This document shows, in pieces, positions 36,705 through 43,688 of a DNA stretch of 64,000 nt (position 1 is its first letter; every line of letters begins with the position of its first letter). The position numbers and the translations under genes were made by a program. The notes beneath the pieces were generated by a model. It ran no database searches, had not been told where the DNA came from, and saw only the letters and a list, made by a program, of their open reading frames with translations. This DNA comes from Desulfobacterales bacterium (GTDB taxonomy: Bacteria; Desulfobacterota; UBA8473), in assembly GCA_016209225.1 (NCBI GenBank), contig JACQWO010000069.1, forward strand, positions 62,001 to 126,000, in the 5' to 3' direction.

Positions 36705-38489
36705 ATGAAGGGTAAAATTAAAGAAGTATTCGAAAACAGGTTTAATATAAGAGAATACGAAGGGACAGACAAGGTATGTGATTTAACCGAGGCTATAAGA
36801 AAGAACATAAAGCCCGGTATGCTGCTGCATACCTGCCAGACAGGAGTGAGGTGGTGCAGCGCAATTCTCTATGAGATAGCAAGACAATTTTGGGGGAATG
36901 CCCCTGGTTTCACAATAACGGGGATATCGATGAACCATCCCATATCTGTTCTTGTTCATGGAGGGTTGGTCAAGAAGCTCATTACCAGTTACTGTGGAGA
37001 CCCTTATTACACGCCAGGGCCCAACGCCGCCTTTCAAAGGGCATACAAGGAAAAAACTACGGAGATAGAGATATGGTCCATATTGACATTACCCTTGAGG
37101 TTAAAGGCCGCTGCAATAGGCGTAGAGTTTATGCCGACAAAATCCCTCATCGGGAGTGATATGGAGAAGGAGAACAAAGAGGACTTTATTGTAATGGATG
37201 ATCCTTTCCAGGGCGGAGAGAAAATTGGTCTGGTAAAGGCGCTTTATCCAGATATATCCTTGACCCATGGCTGGGCTGCCGATAGATACGGCAATACTCT
37301 GCTGATTCCCCCATATGCAGAGAATCTCTACGGTTGTATGGGAAGCAAAAAAGGGACTATAGTAACGGTAGAAAAGATAGTGTCTACCGATTTCATCAGG
37401 CAGTATTCCCACCTTATGAAGCTTCCGGGAGACTATGTCACCGCAGTGTGTGAGGTTCCCTTCGGCTCCCATCCTAGTGGCCTTGCCAAGGGGGGCATGA
37501 GCGATTTTCCAGTGTATACTGAGGATTACGACTTTGTGGACGAGGTATGTAAGGCGGCAAAAGACCCGGAGAGATTTGATAAGTGGATAGACAAGTGGGT
37601 TCTTGGGTGCAAAGACCATAAGGATTATTTGAACAAATTGGGCTACAATCGTATCCTTGCCTTGAAAGGAAGGACCCATGCCGATTCATGGCGTTACGAT
37701 GTAGAGGCATTCACCAAAGAATACGATTCTCCTGAATATACTCCACTTGAGATGGCTATTGTCGTTGCGGGGAGGAAGACGAGAGAGATAATAAAGAAGA
37801 ACGATTACAGAACAATACTTGCCGGGGCTGGGATTGCGAACCTTGGCGCCTGGCTCGCCTATTTTGACCTGAAGGAAGAGGGATTCGACATAGAGCTCAT
37901 GGCAGAGATAGGACTCTATGGTTACACCCCGACACCATTTGACCCCGCCATATTTAACCATCGTAATTTCCCCACCTGCAAGGCCATAGTTGACACCCAT
38001 GATGTCATGGGTATATTTATGGGCGGGTCAATGAATAGATGCATCGGTACCCTGGGTATAGCTGAGATAGACAAATACGGCAATATCAACACGACAAAGA
38101 TTCCGGAAAGGCTCTTATACATTGCCGGGTCAGGAGGCGCAAATGATATCGCCAGTTCTGCAAAGGAGATAGTCGTAACTGCTGTCCATTCCAAAAGGCG
38201 GTTTCTGGATAAGGTAAGCTACATAACCTCTCCAGGGAGAAAGGTTACCACACTGGTATCCACCTTGGGCGTTTTTGAAAAGATAGGGGATGATAAGGAA
38301 TTTACCCTTACAGGTTATTTTCCAGACCAGGGAATGACCACAAAAGAAGATCATATCCGCTGCATAAAGGAGAATTGCGGTTGGGATTTAAAGGTCTCTT
38401 CTGACCCTGAAGAGATACCTCCCCCTAAGCTGGAAGAACTTATAATGCTCCGTATGTTTGACCCCAGGAAGTACTATCTGGGAGAATAG
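36705..38489 (+). CDS. Fused class I CoA-transferase (alpha plus beta)
   Basis: A 594-residue protein that joins both halves of a class I CoA-transferase. The N-terminal half resembles alpha subunits (LHTCQTGVRWCSAILYEIAR, ALYPDISLTHGWAADRYGN). The C-terminal half resembles beta subunits (AGAGIANLGAWLAYFDLKEE, MAEIGLYGYTP, GSGGANDIASSAKEIVV). The Glu in MAEIGLYG is in the place of the catalytic Glu of the ENG motif, but the motif itself is altered. Some glutaconate-CoA-transferase-like proteins are hydrolases acting on ring-opened CoA thioesters, so a hydrolase role is also possible. Confidence 0.82.
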   Translation: MKGKIKEVFENRFNIREYEGTDKVCDLTEAIRKNIKPGMLLHTCQTGVRWCSAILYEIARQFWGNAPGFTITGISMNHPISVLVHGGLVKKLITSYCGDPYYTPGPNAAFQRAYKEKTTEIEIWSILTLPLRLKAAAIGVEFMPTKSLIGSDMEKENKEDFIVMDDPFQGGEKIGLVKALYPDISLTHGWAADRYGNTLLIPPYAENLYGCMGSKKGTIVTVEKIVSTDFIRQYSHLMKLPGDYVTAVCEVPFGSHPSGLAKGGMSDFPVYTEDYDFVDEVCKAAKDPERFDKWIDKWVLGCKDHKDYLNKLGYNRILALKGRTHADSWRYDVEAFTKEYDSPEYTPLEMAIVVAGRKTREIIKKNDYRTILAGAGIANLGAWLAYFDLKEEGFDIELMAEIGLYGYTPTPFDPAIFNHRNFPTCKAIVDTHDVMGIFMGGSMNRCIGTLGIAEIDKYGNINTTKIPERLLYIAGSGGANDIASSAKEIVVTAVHSKRRFLDKVSYITSPGRKVTTLVSTLGVFEKIGDDKEFTLTGYFPDQGMTTKEDHIRCIKENCGWDLKVSSDPEEIPPPKLEELIMLRMFDPRKYYLGE

Positions 38490-38504
38490 CCAAGATATAA
38501 TGAG

Positions 38505-40037
38505 ATGAATGTTGGTGATTGGATCAGGAAGAGGGCTGTACTCTCTTCTGAAAAGACGGCTGTAATATTCGAGGAAAAAGAATTTACCTATCGGCAGGTC
38601 AATGAAAGGACCAATCAACTGGCCCATGCCATGGTCGATAGGGGGATTAAAAAGGGCGACAGGGTGGCAGTCCTGTTTCATAACTGCCATCAGTTTTTAG
38701 AGGTCTACTTTGCCACAGCCAAATTAGGCGCAATATTTGTTCCACTGAACTTCAGGCTTGCAGGTCCCGAGCTGGAATACATGTTAAATGACTGTAGGGC
38801 AGAGATACTGGTCTATAACTCTGATTTTGCTGATGCTGTAAATTCCATCCGTTCGACTATCCCCATTAAGCAAGGAAACTTTATACAGGTGGGTGGCGAT
38901 ACATCCCGCTGGGCTCTTGACTATGAAGGACTGCTCCTCCAATATCCGATGAGTGAACCTGAGATCAAGGAAGCGGTTGGGCTGGAAGATCCCCAGATGA
39001 TAATGTATACGTCAGGGACTACCGGGCAGCCTAAAGGGGCGCTTCTATCTCACAAGAAGACATTCTACAATACCTTCAATGCAGATATTTACTTTGATAT
39101 CTCTTCAACCGACAGGATGCTGGTAGTGATGCCCCTTTTTCATTCCGGAGGTCTTAATATAACGGCAGTACCTATCCTTTATAAAGGAGGGACGGCTATT
39201 ATCCAGAAACACTTCGATCCTGAAGAGGTATTACTGCTCATCGAAAGATATAAGATCACCCTGATGATGGCTGTCCCCACTATGCTCAACTTTATACTGA
39301 AGAAGACCGATATGGAAAGATACGATCTCAGTTTCCTAAAAACATGTATGACAGCAGGAGAAACCTGTCCCCTTTCCCTTATTAAAGAATATCAAAAGAG
39401 GAATATACCCATAAGACAGGTATTCGGTCAGACGGAGACCTCTATCGTACTGTGGCTTCCTGAGGAGGATTCTATCAGAAAGGCAGGTTCTGTAGGGTTG
39501 CCTGTGTTCCATAGTGATGTCAGGGTGGTGAACAAAAAGGGAGAGGATGTGGTACCAGGAGAGATCGGAGAGATCATCGTAAAAGGTCCTATCCAGATGA
39601 TAGGCTATTGGAACCTCCCGCAGGAAACACAACAGACCATGAGGGATGGTTGGTTGTATACCGGAGACCTATCCAGGGTAGATGATGAGGGATACGTTTA
39701 TATAGTTGACAGAGAAAGGGATATGTTTATAAGCGGTGGGGAGAACGTATACCCGGCAGAGATTGAAAAGGTCTATGCTGCCCATCCAAAGATTCTGGAG
39801 TCGGCAGTAATTGGGGTTGCTGATGAGGAATGGGGAGAGGTGGGCAAGGCCATAATTGCCTTAAAAGAGGGAGAAACTATGACGGAGAAAGAGGCCATTG
39901 ATTTCTGTAATAGTAAGTTGGCGAAATACAAGATGCCGAAATCAGTGGTTTTTGTTGATGAACTTCCAAAGACAGCGAGTGGAAAGATTAAAAAGGGACC
40001 GCTTAGAGAGAAGTATGGTAGACCTTCCCTCAATTGA
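38505..40037 (+). CDS. Acyl-CoA synthetase (AMP-forming)
   Basis: A 510-residue ANL-superfamily ligase. MYTSGTTGQPKGALLSH (about 168) is the P-loop; VFGQTETSIVLWLPEED, YTGDLSRVDDEGYVYI and DMFISGGENVYPAEIE follow. The C-terminal catalytic Lys is in KTASGKIKKGPL. It activates a carboxylic acid with ATP and CoA and is the entry step for the cluster. Start ATG 38505 is 15 bp after the CoA-transferase stop. Fatty, aromatic or steroid-derived acids are all possible substrates. Confidence 0.92.
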   Translation: MNVGDWIRKRAVLSSEKTAVIFEEKEFTYRQVNERTNQLAHAMVDRGIKKGDRVAVLFHNCHQFLEVYFATAKLGAIFVPLNFRLAGPELEYMLNDCRAEILVYNSDFADAVNSIRSTIPIKQGNFIQVGGDTSRWALDYEGLLLQYPMSEPEIKEAVGLEDPQMIMYTSGTTGQPKGALLSHKKTFYNTFNADIYFDISSTDRMLVVMPLFHSGGLNITAVPILYKGGTAIIQKHFDPEEVLLLIERYKITLMMAVPTMLNFILKKTDMERYDLSFLKTCMTAGETCPLSLIKEYQKRNIPIRQVFGQTETSIVLWLPEEDSIRKAGSVGLPVFHSDVRVVNKKGEDVVPGEIGEIIVKGPIQMIGYWNLPQETQQTMRDGWLYTGDLSRVDDEGYVYIVDRERDMFISGGENVYPAEIEKVYAAHPKILESAVIGVADEEWGEVGKAIIALKEGETMTEKEAIDFCNSKLAKYKMPKSVVFVDELPKTASGKIKKGPLREKYGRPSLN

Positions 40038-40276
40038 GCATGACCGTTTGCTTTTTGATAGTCTGACGTTTTGTACCAGGGAGTGGGGCCTGTTACCCAA
40101 TTTGAAGCTTGCTACCCTGTGTTAGAGTGCAGGAGCGGATTAGGTGAAAATTAATTAGCTTCTAATTAGTTGCAAATGCATGGTAATTTGAAAACCGTCC
40201 CTACTACCCCATATAATGTTGCTTGCGACCGCGTTGGCCATCGAGCCTAAATAGGCGGTATTAAGGAGGTGAACCT
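40038..40276. other. Non-coding gap at the start of the accessory region
   Basis: About 240 bases after the ligase gene. There is no gene I can support; a short palindrome GCCTAAATAGGC lies at about 40245-40257, just before the ribosome site of the next small gene. Confidence 0.4.
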
Positions 40277-40453
40277 ATGAAGAATGTCGAAATGACGGTG
40301 GAACAAGGTATCCTTGTTATCAAAGTTGACCTTTCCAAAGAGTTCGGTCCTTCATCATCTGGAAAGACCATCATCATCGCCACCACAGAGGGAAATGTGT
40401 CTATTCCTGGCAAGGAAGAGAAGGTCGGACTGAACGTGTACCGCAAGAAATGA
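40277..40453 (+). CDS. Small conserved-looking protein, 58 residues
   Basis: A short frame with a strong AAGGAGGTGAACCT ribosome site before ATG 40277. The protein starts MKNVEMTVEQGILVIKVDLS and contains SSSGKTIIIATTEGN and VGLNVYRKK. It has an alternating beta-strand pattern and no membrane segment. I have an impression of similar small proteins in other Desulfobacterota but no name or function. It lies just upstream of the integrase remnant. Confidence 0.65.
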   Translation: MKNVEMTVEQGILVIKVDLSKEFGPSSSGKTIIIATTEGNVSIPGKEEKVGLNVYRKK

Positions 40454-40554
40454 GACCGTGAGATGCTAATTTTTATAACTACGCTGGTGCCGCTGCTCAT
40501 GTTGGTCAGTTTTAGAGCGTATTTATTCGACTGATCGTTCTGCTCTGTGACCAA

Positions 40555-40594
40555 TAGTTACTTAGGGACGAAGTTACTTAGGATGTCCCCAAAG
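40555..40594 (+). repeat. GGGAC-type REP palindrome that truncates the integrase
   Basis: AGTTACTTAGGGACGAAGTTACTTAGGATGTCCCC holds the inverted pair GGGAC/GTCCC and a duplicated AGTTACTTA. The last ten codons of the integrase frame (FGDILSNFVPK) are encoded by this repeat, so it has displaced the real 3-prime part. Confidence 0.6.
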
Positions 40595-40893
40595 GTTCCC
40601 TTATTGAAATCCGCAACCGGGGGTTCGCGTTTGCGCTGCATTTTAAAATATAGGGATACAGCGTGCGCCGCCTGATTTTGCTGGAATGGGATCTGTCTTT
40701 TTTCCCGCAACTTGTCAATAAACAAACGCACCCGATCAGCCCGGGCTTTGGGTACAGGATATTTGCCGCAGAAATCCAGAAAATATCTGAGCCACTTTTT
40801 ATAGTCCGCACGCTGTATCGGCGCAACGGCTCGTTTTTCGAGAGTTGCATCAAACCTCGTCAGAACGGGAGCCGGAACAGGCAGCATCGGCAT
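40558..40893 (-). pseudogene. Integron/XerC-like tyrosine recombinase, N-terminal remnant
   Basis: A 111-residue frame with the N-terminal core-binding (SAM-like) domain: DYKKWLRYFLDFCGKYPVP, FIDKLREKRQIPFQQNQAAH, then AVSLYF. This pattern is typical of integron integrases and close XerC relatives. The catalytic domain with the R-H-R-Y residues is missing, cut by a REP palindrome at the 3-prime side. It points away from the cassette-like genes at 41189-43637, as an integron integrase would. Confidence 0.7.
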
Positions 40894-41188
40894 TGAACAG
40901 TTAACCTCCTACTAATATATAATTGATATTGAACAACTTAAATAATGTTGTAATATCATATAGATTTGTCAACAAAATTTAAATTTGATATTGACAGGCT
41001 CAAAACTTCCTGATATTGACAGGAAACTATTCAATATATTGTTCCCCCCTCGCTCCGCTCGGGGGGAATGCGGCAGTTGAGCAGCGAACTCCTGATTTCC
41101 CCTTCGCTCCGCTGCGGGGAGAACCAGGAGTTCGAGACAGATGCCCTTCGGGCACTGCTCAACTGCCGCATTATGAGAAGGATAAGAT
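40894..41188. other. Putative attI side and large palindrome
   Basis: The first part (40894-41035) is A+T-rich, includes the duplicated words TGATATTGACAGG (about 40987-41020) and could hold the integrase promoter and recombination site. The second part (41041-41175) is a complex palindrome described separately. Confidence 0.5.
41041..41175 (+). repeat. Large branched palindrome upstream of the first cassette gene
   Basis: A hairpin TTCCCCCC/GGGGGGAA (41041-41068) leads into an outer stem AATGCGGCAGTTGAGCAG pairing perfectly with its inverse, which ends at 41175. Inside are CGAACTCCTG/CAGGAGTTCG with a GC-rich hairpin, and TGCCCTTCGGGCA. The whole can fold as a cruciform with several arms, 14 bases before the ATG at 41189. 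Confidence 0.8.
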
Positions 41189-41644
41189 ATGATAAACACG
41201 ATAAAAACAACAGTAACAAAACACAGTGTAGTGATAGGAATAACGCTAATAGTGTGGTTGCTGCTGCAAATCCTAAAGGAACTGTTGCCATTAGTCTTAC
41301 CCTCAATTCTTCAAAATTCTCCACCCAAATTAATCCTATTGCTGTTGGTATTATCCATGTTAGGAAATCTAATATTGTTGACATTGGTTATCCTAAATCG
41401 CAATAAAAAATTGAAATTAAAATTTGGCATATATTGGGACAATGAAACTGATCCCAATCCTTACTGCCCTATATGTAAGGCACCATTACAGGTCGATGAA
41501 CGTGCATTTACTTTCAATGAAGTGAATTTGGGTTCTTTAAAACTAACTTGTTTAAAATGTGAAAAACCCATTCCTATTAGGGATGACAATAGCCAGTATG
41601 TACCTTTTAAAAAGGCCAAAGAACTTATTTTAAAATCTAGATAA
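41189..41644 (+). CDS. Unknown membrane protein with zinc ribbon, 151 residues
   Basis: Two transmembrane helices (about residues 14-36 and 46-68) are followed by a cytoplasmic-type part that carries a C4 zinc ribbon: CPICKAPLQVDE and LTCLKCEKPIP (about residues 94-130). I do not recognise the family. It is the first cassette-like gene beyond the integrase remnant, with an attC-like hairpin immediately downstream. Its A+T-rich codon use is lower in G+C than that of the neighbouring catabolic genes. Confidence 0.7.
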   Translation: MINTIKTTVTKHSVVIGITLIVWLLLQILKELLPLVLPSILQNSPPKLILLLLVLSMLGNLILLTLVILNRNKKLKLKFGIYWDNETDPNPYCPICKAPLQVDERAFTFNEVNLGSLKLTCLKCEKPIPIRDDNSQYVPFKKAKELILKSR

Positions 41645-41651
41645 AATTCAC

Positions 41652-41705
41652 ATAACAACAAAATGCAGCGGATACTTAAAAACGTCCCGCTGATTACGGC
41701 GTTAT
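41652..41705 (+). repeat. attC-like recombination hairpin 1
   Basis: ATAAC (41652-41656) can pair with GTTAT (41701-41705). Nine bases inside, CAGCGGA (41666-41672) pairs with TCCCGCTG (41685-41692) with one unpaired C. The arrangement of outer AAC/GTT ends, spacers of 8-9 bases and inner arms with an extra base is that of integron attC sites. The 7-bp core deviates from consensus. Confidence 0.5.
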
Positions 41706-41764
41706 CATATTAATTGACTAACAAGGTCTCTTTTGTTATCTTTTATAAATTGGAGGCTACTATT

Positions 41765-42013
41765 ATGAAAGAAAAACAATTGCTCGAAAGAATCGTACTG
41801 AACCCAAAAGTTATGGTAGGTAAGCCTGTCATACGGGGAACTCGTTTAACTGTCGATTTCATTCTTAATCTCTTGGCGCACGGGGCTACAGAGAATGAGA
41901 TTTTGAATGAATACAAAGGCCTCACCATTGAAGACATACATGCTTGCTTCCTTTTCGCCACAAAGTCCCTCAAGAACACTGAATTTATGCCGCTGATGGC
42001 GGAGTATTCCTAA
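41765..42013 (+). CDS. DUF433 antitoxin-like protein
   Basis: An 82-residue DUF433 protein with the winged-helix-like signature IVLNPKVMVGKPVIRGTRLT and GATENEILNEYKGLTIEDIH. The frame is open from 41714, but ATG 41765 follows TTGGAGG with good spacing. It overlaps the DUF5615 gene by one base (stop TAA, start ATG), the usual arrangement of this type II toxin-antitoxin pair. It should bind and neutralise the nuclease encoded next and repress the operon. Confidence 0.87.
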   Translation: MKEKQLLERIVLNPKVMVGKPVIRGTRLTVDFILNLLAHGATENEILNEYKGLTIEDIHACFLFATKSLKNTEFMPLMAEYS

Positions 42014-42363
42014 TGCGATTCCTCGTGGATGAATGTACAGGCCCAGCTGTTGCAGAGTGGCTGCGCAATCAAAAGCACGAAGTATTTTCGGTTTTTGAAG
42101 AGGCAAGAGGAATGGATGATGATGGCATAATCTTGAAGGCACTTGAAGAAAATTGGATTTTGATCACAAACGATAAGGATTTCGGAGAAAAAGTATATCG
42201 AGATGGCCGACTTCACAGGGGTGTCATTTTACTTCGCCTTGAAGATGAACGTTCTCCATCAAAAATCCAAGTACTATCCCGCCTTCTAAGGACATACCCA
42301 GATCGACTGTCAAACACATTTGTCGTAGTCACGGAAAAGCAGATTCGTTTTGCCCGAAGGTAG
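42013..42363 (+). CDS. DUF5615 PIN-like toxin
   Basis: A 116-residue PIN-like protein. Acidic and conserved residues are in MRFLVDECTGPAVAEWL, RGMDDDGIILKALEEN, ILITNDKDFGEKV and GVILLRLEDERSP. It would act as a ribonuclease toxin, inhibited by the DUF433 partner encoded immediately upstream. All expected motifs and full length are present, so this pair looks intact. Both genes lie between two attC-like hairpins, as a mobile cassette would. Confidence 0.87.
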   Translation: MRFLVDECTGPAVAEWLRNQKHEVFSVFEEARGMDDDGIILKALEENWILITNDKDFGEKVYRDGRLHRGVILLRLEDERSPSKIQVLSRLLRTYPDRLSNTFVVVTEKQIRFARR

Positions 42364-42381
42364 ATTAAAAGGAGAAGTCCC

Positions 42382-42499
42382 AACCAGTCAGTGCACCAGA
42401 CCGGAAAAGCCGTGCCGTTTTTTACATTAACGGCATTTTGTGTAAAACATCCAATTTTTCATCTTCCTTATAGCTTTTCCGGCTGGTGACTTTCACGTT
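42382..42499 (+). repeat. attC-like recombination hairpin 2
   Basis: Outer AAC (42382-42384) and GTT (42497-42499) flank 6-base spacers. The inner arms are GTGCACCAG (42391-42399) and CTGGTGAC (42483-42490), complementary except for one extra G. Further pairing of CCGGAAAAGC with GCTTTTCCGG and an internal GCCGTT/AACGGC hairpin fill the centre. This matches attC architecture well, although the GTTRRRY core is imperfect. Confidence 0.55.
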
Positions 42500-42563
42500 C
42501 TGCCGCTAGATAGTTGCTTGCAATAGTCAGGCTGAAAAATGATCTGTACACAGGAGATTTGAG

Positions 42564-42815
42564 ATGAAACAACTTACGAGAATAACATTTGATCCAAATG
42601 TAATTGGAGGTAAGCCCTGCATTCGGGGTATGCGCGTGACTATAGGCTTGATTGTGGGGCTCATAGCTTCTGGCCACACCAAAGAAGAAATTCTGAAATT
42701 ATATCCCTACCTGGAATCCCAAGATATTAATGAAGCCCTCTCCTATGCTGCTTGGCGGGTCGAAGAAATCGAAGTTCCTCTTGTCCTGGCGTCGGCGCAT
42801 GAAGGTATTAATTGA
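42564..42815 (+). CDS. Second DUF433 antitoxin-like protein
   Basis: An 83-residue DUF433 protein (ITFDPNVIGGKPCIRGMRVT, HTKEEILKLYPYLESQDINE). It is related to, but clearly different from, the copy at 41765. Its toxin partner, which starts at 42799 in an overlapping frame, is truncated. It may now be an orphan antitoxin able to protect against related toxins. Confidence 0.85.
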   Translation: MKQLTRITFDPNVIGGKPCIRGMRVTIGLIVGLIASGHTKEEILKLYPYLESQDINEALSYAAWRVEEIEVPLVLASAHEGIN

Positions 42816-43002
42816 TATGAATCTTTCGCCAGTGTGGGAGAGTGTTCTAGAAGATGCACACGAAATTCTGGGGACAGAATACTTGTGCGGCCGGGCAAGT
42901 ATTATATTACCATGTCCCTTAGTATGTGGGGGTAGCGCAACGGCAGTATGGTCAAAGGATCTGATATCGATAACGTGGACTTTACAAGAAAACCGTCTTT
43001 AA
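42799..43002 (+). pseudogene. Truncated DUF5615 toxin
   Basis: Starts MKVLIDMNLSPVWESVLEDA, which is the standard DUF5615 N-terminus. The similarity ends after about 20 residues where a GGGGACAGAATACTT repeat has joined, and the remaining codons are not toxin-like. It overlaps the end of the second DUF433 gene by 17 bases. Confidence 0.7.
42870..42918 (+). repeat. GGGGACA-type REP palindrome that truncates the toxin
   Basis: GGGGACA (42870-42876) and TGTCCC (42913-42918) are the outer inverted ends, and AATACTTG/CAAGTATT makes a perfect inner stem. It resembles the ends left by REP-associated tyrosine transposases and is akin to the repeat at 40555-40594. Confidence 0.6.
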
Positions 43003-43637
43003 GAAACGCCCGATTTACTGATTTTTTGATCCGGAAGAATGCTTTTGACGAAGGTGGTTTTAAAGGATGGGTCTTTTGTCCTGGGATGCTGTTTAACTCA
43101 ACAGACAAATGGTGGGGAGATCAGGGGAAGCGTGATAAGCCCCATGAGGGATTGGATTTATGCCTCTACAAGGATCGGGAGGACAAGATTCTTCGTCTTG
43201 GTGAAAAGGCAAATATCCCCGTAATATATGACGGCATAGTTGTTAGGATTGTCGATGATTTTCTTGGAAAATCGGTGATCATAGAACATTTATTTTCCGA
43301 CTGTGATAACAATAGGTTCTATACGATTTATGGTCATACAATTCCAGAAGACAATCTTCACGTTGGCAAAATAGTCAAGGAGGGGGATGTCATTGCAACC
43401 TTGGCTGACTCGAACAGCTTAAAAACAAACATCTTTCCCCATTTACACATCTCACTCGGGTGGACATCCAAAGCAATCTCATATGACAGATTGGATTGGG
43501 AAAACATTGGCGCTCCAAATACGTTGACGTTGTTGGATCCCCTGCAGGTTATTGATTGGCATTACCTTATATTGGCACGCGAAAATTGTAAAAAGTTGGG
43601 ACTTCCGGTACGCCCCTTAAATAATAAGATTCTCTGA
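42948..43637 (+). CDS. M23-like metallopeptidase-fold protein
   Basis: A 229-residue protein without signal peptide. The LytM/M23 metal motif can be seen as KPHEGLDLCL (HxxxD), then YTIYGHTIPEDN and PHLHISLG (HxH), with the typical barrel strand VKEGDVIATLADS. It would cleave peptidoglycan cross-bridges if exported, or have another role if cytoplasmic. Start at ATG 42948 has no clear ribosome site. It may be the third cassette or the resident gene beyond the array. Confidence 0.7.
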   Translation: MVKGSDIDNVDFTRKPSLRNARFTDFLIRKNAFDEGGFKGWVFCPGMLFNSTDKWWGDQGKRDKPHEGLDLCLYKDREDKILRLGEKANIPVIYDGIVVRIVDDFLGKSVIIEHLFSDCDNNRFYTIYGHTIPEDNLHVGKIVKEGDVIATLADSNSLKTNIFPHLHISLGWTSKAISYDRLDWENIGAPNTLTLLDPLQVIDWHYLILARENCKKLGLPVRPLNNKIL

Positions 43638-43688
43638 TTTTTAAAAATTGTTCAAATCCAGTGCTCCCTTATAACAATGGTCTCCACC

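Noticed and set aside
41041..41175. Large palindrome considered as a retron msr-msd
   Set aside because: No reverse transcriptase gene lies within reach; the neighbouring genes are an integrase remnant and a membrane protein.
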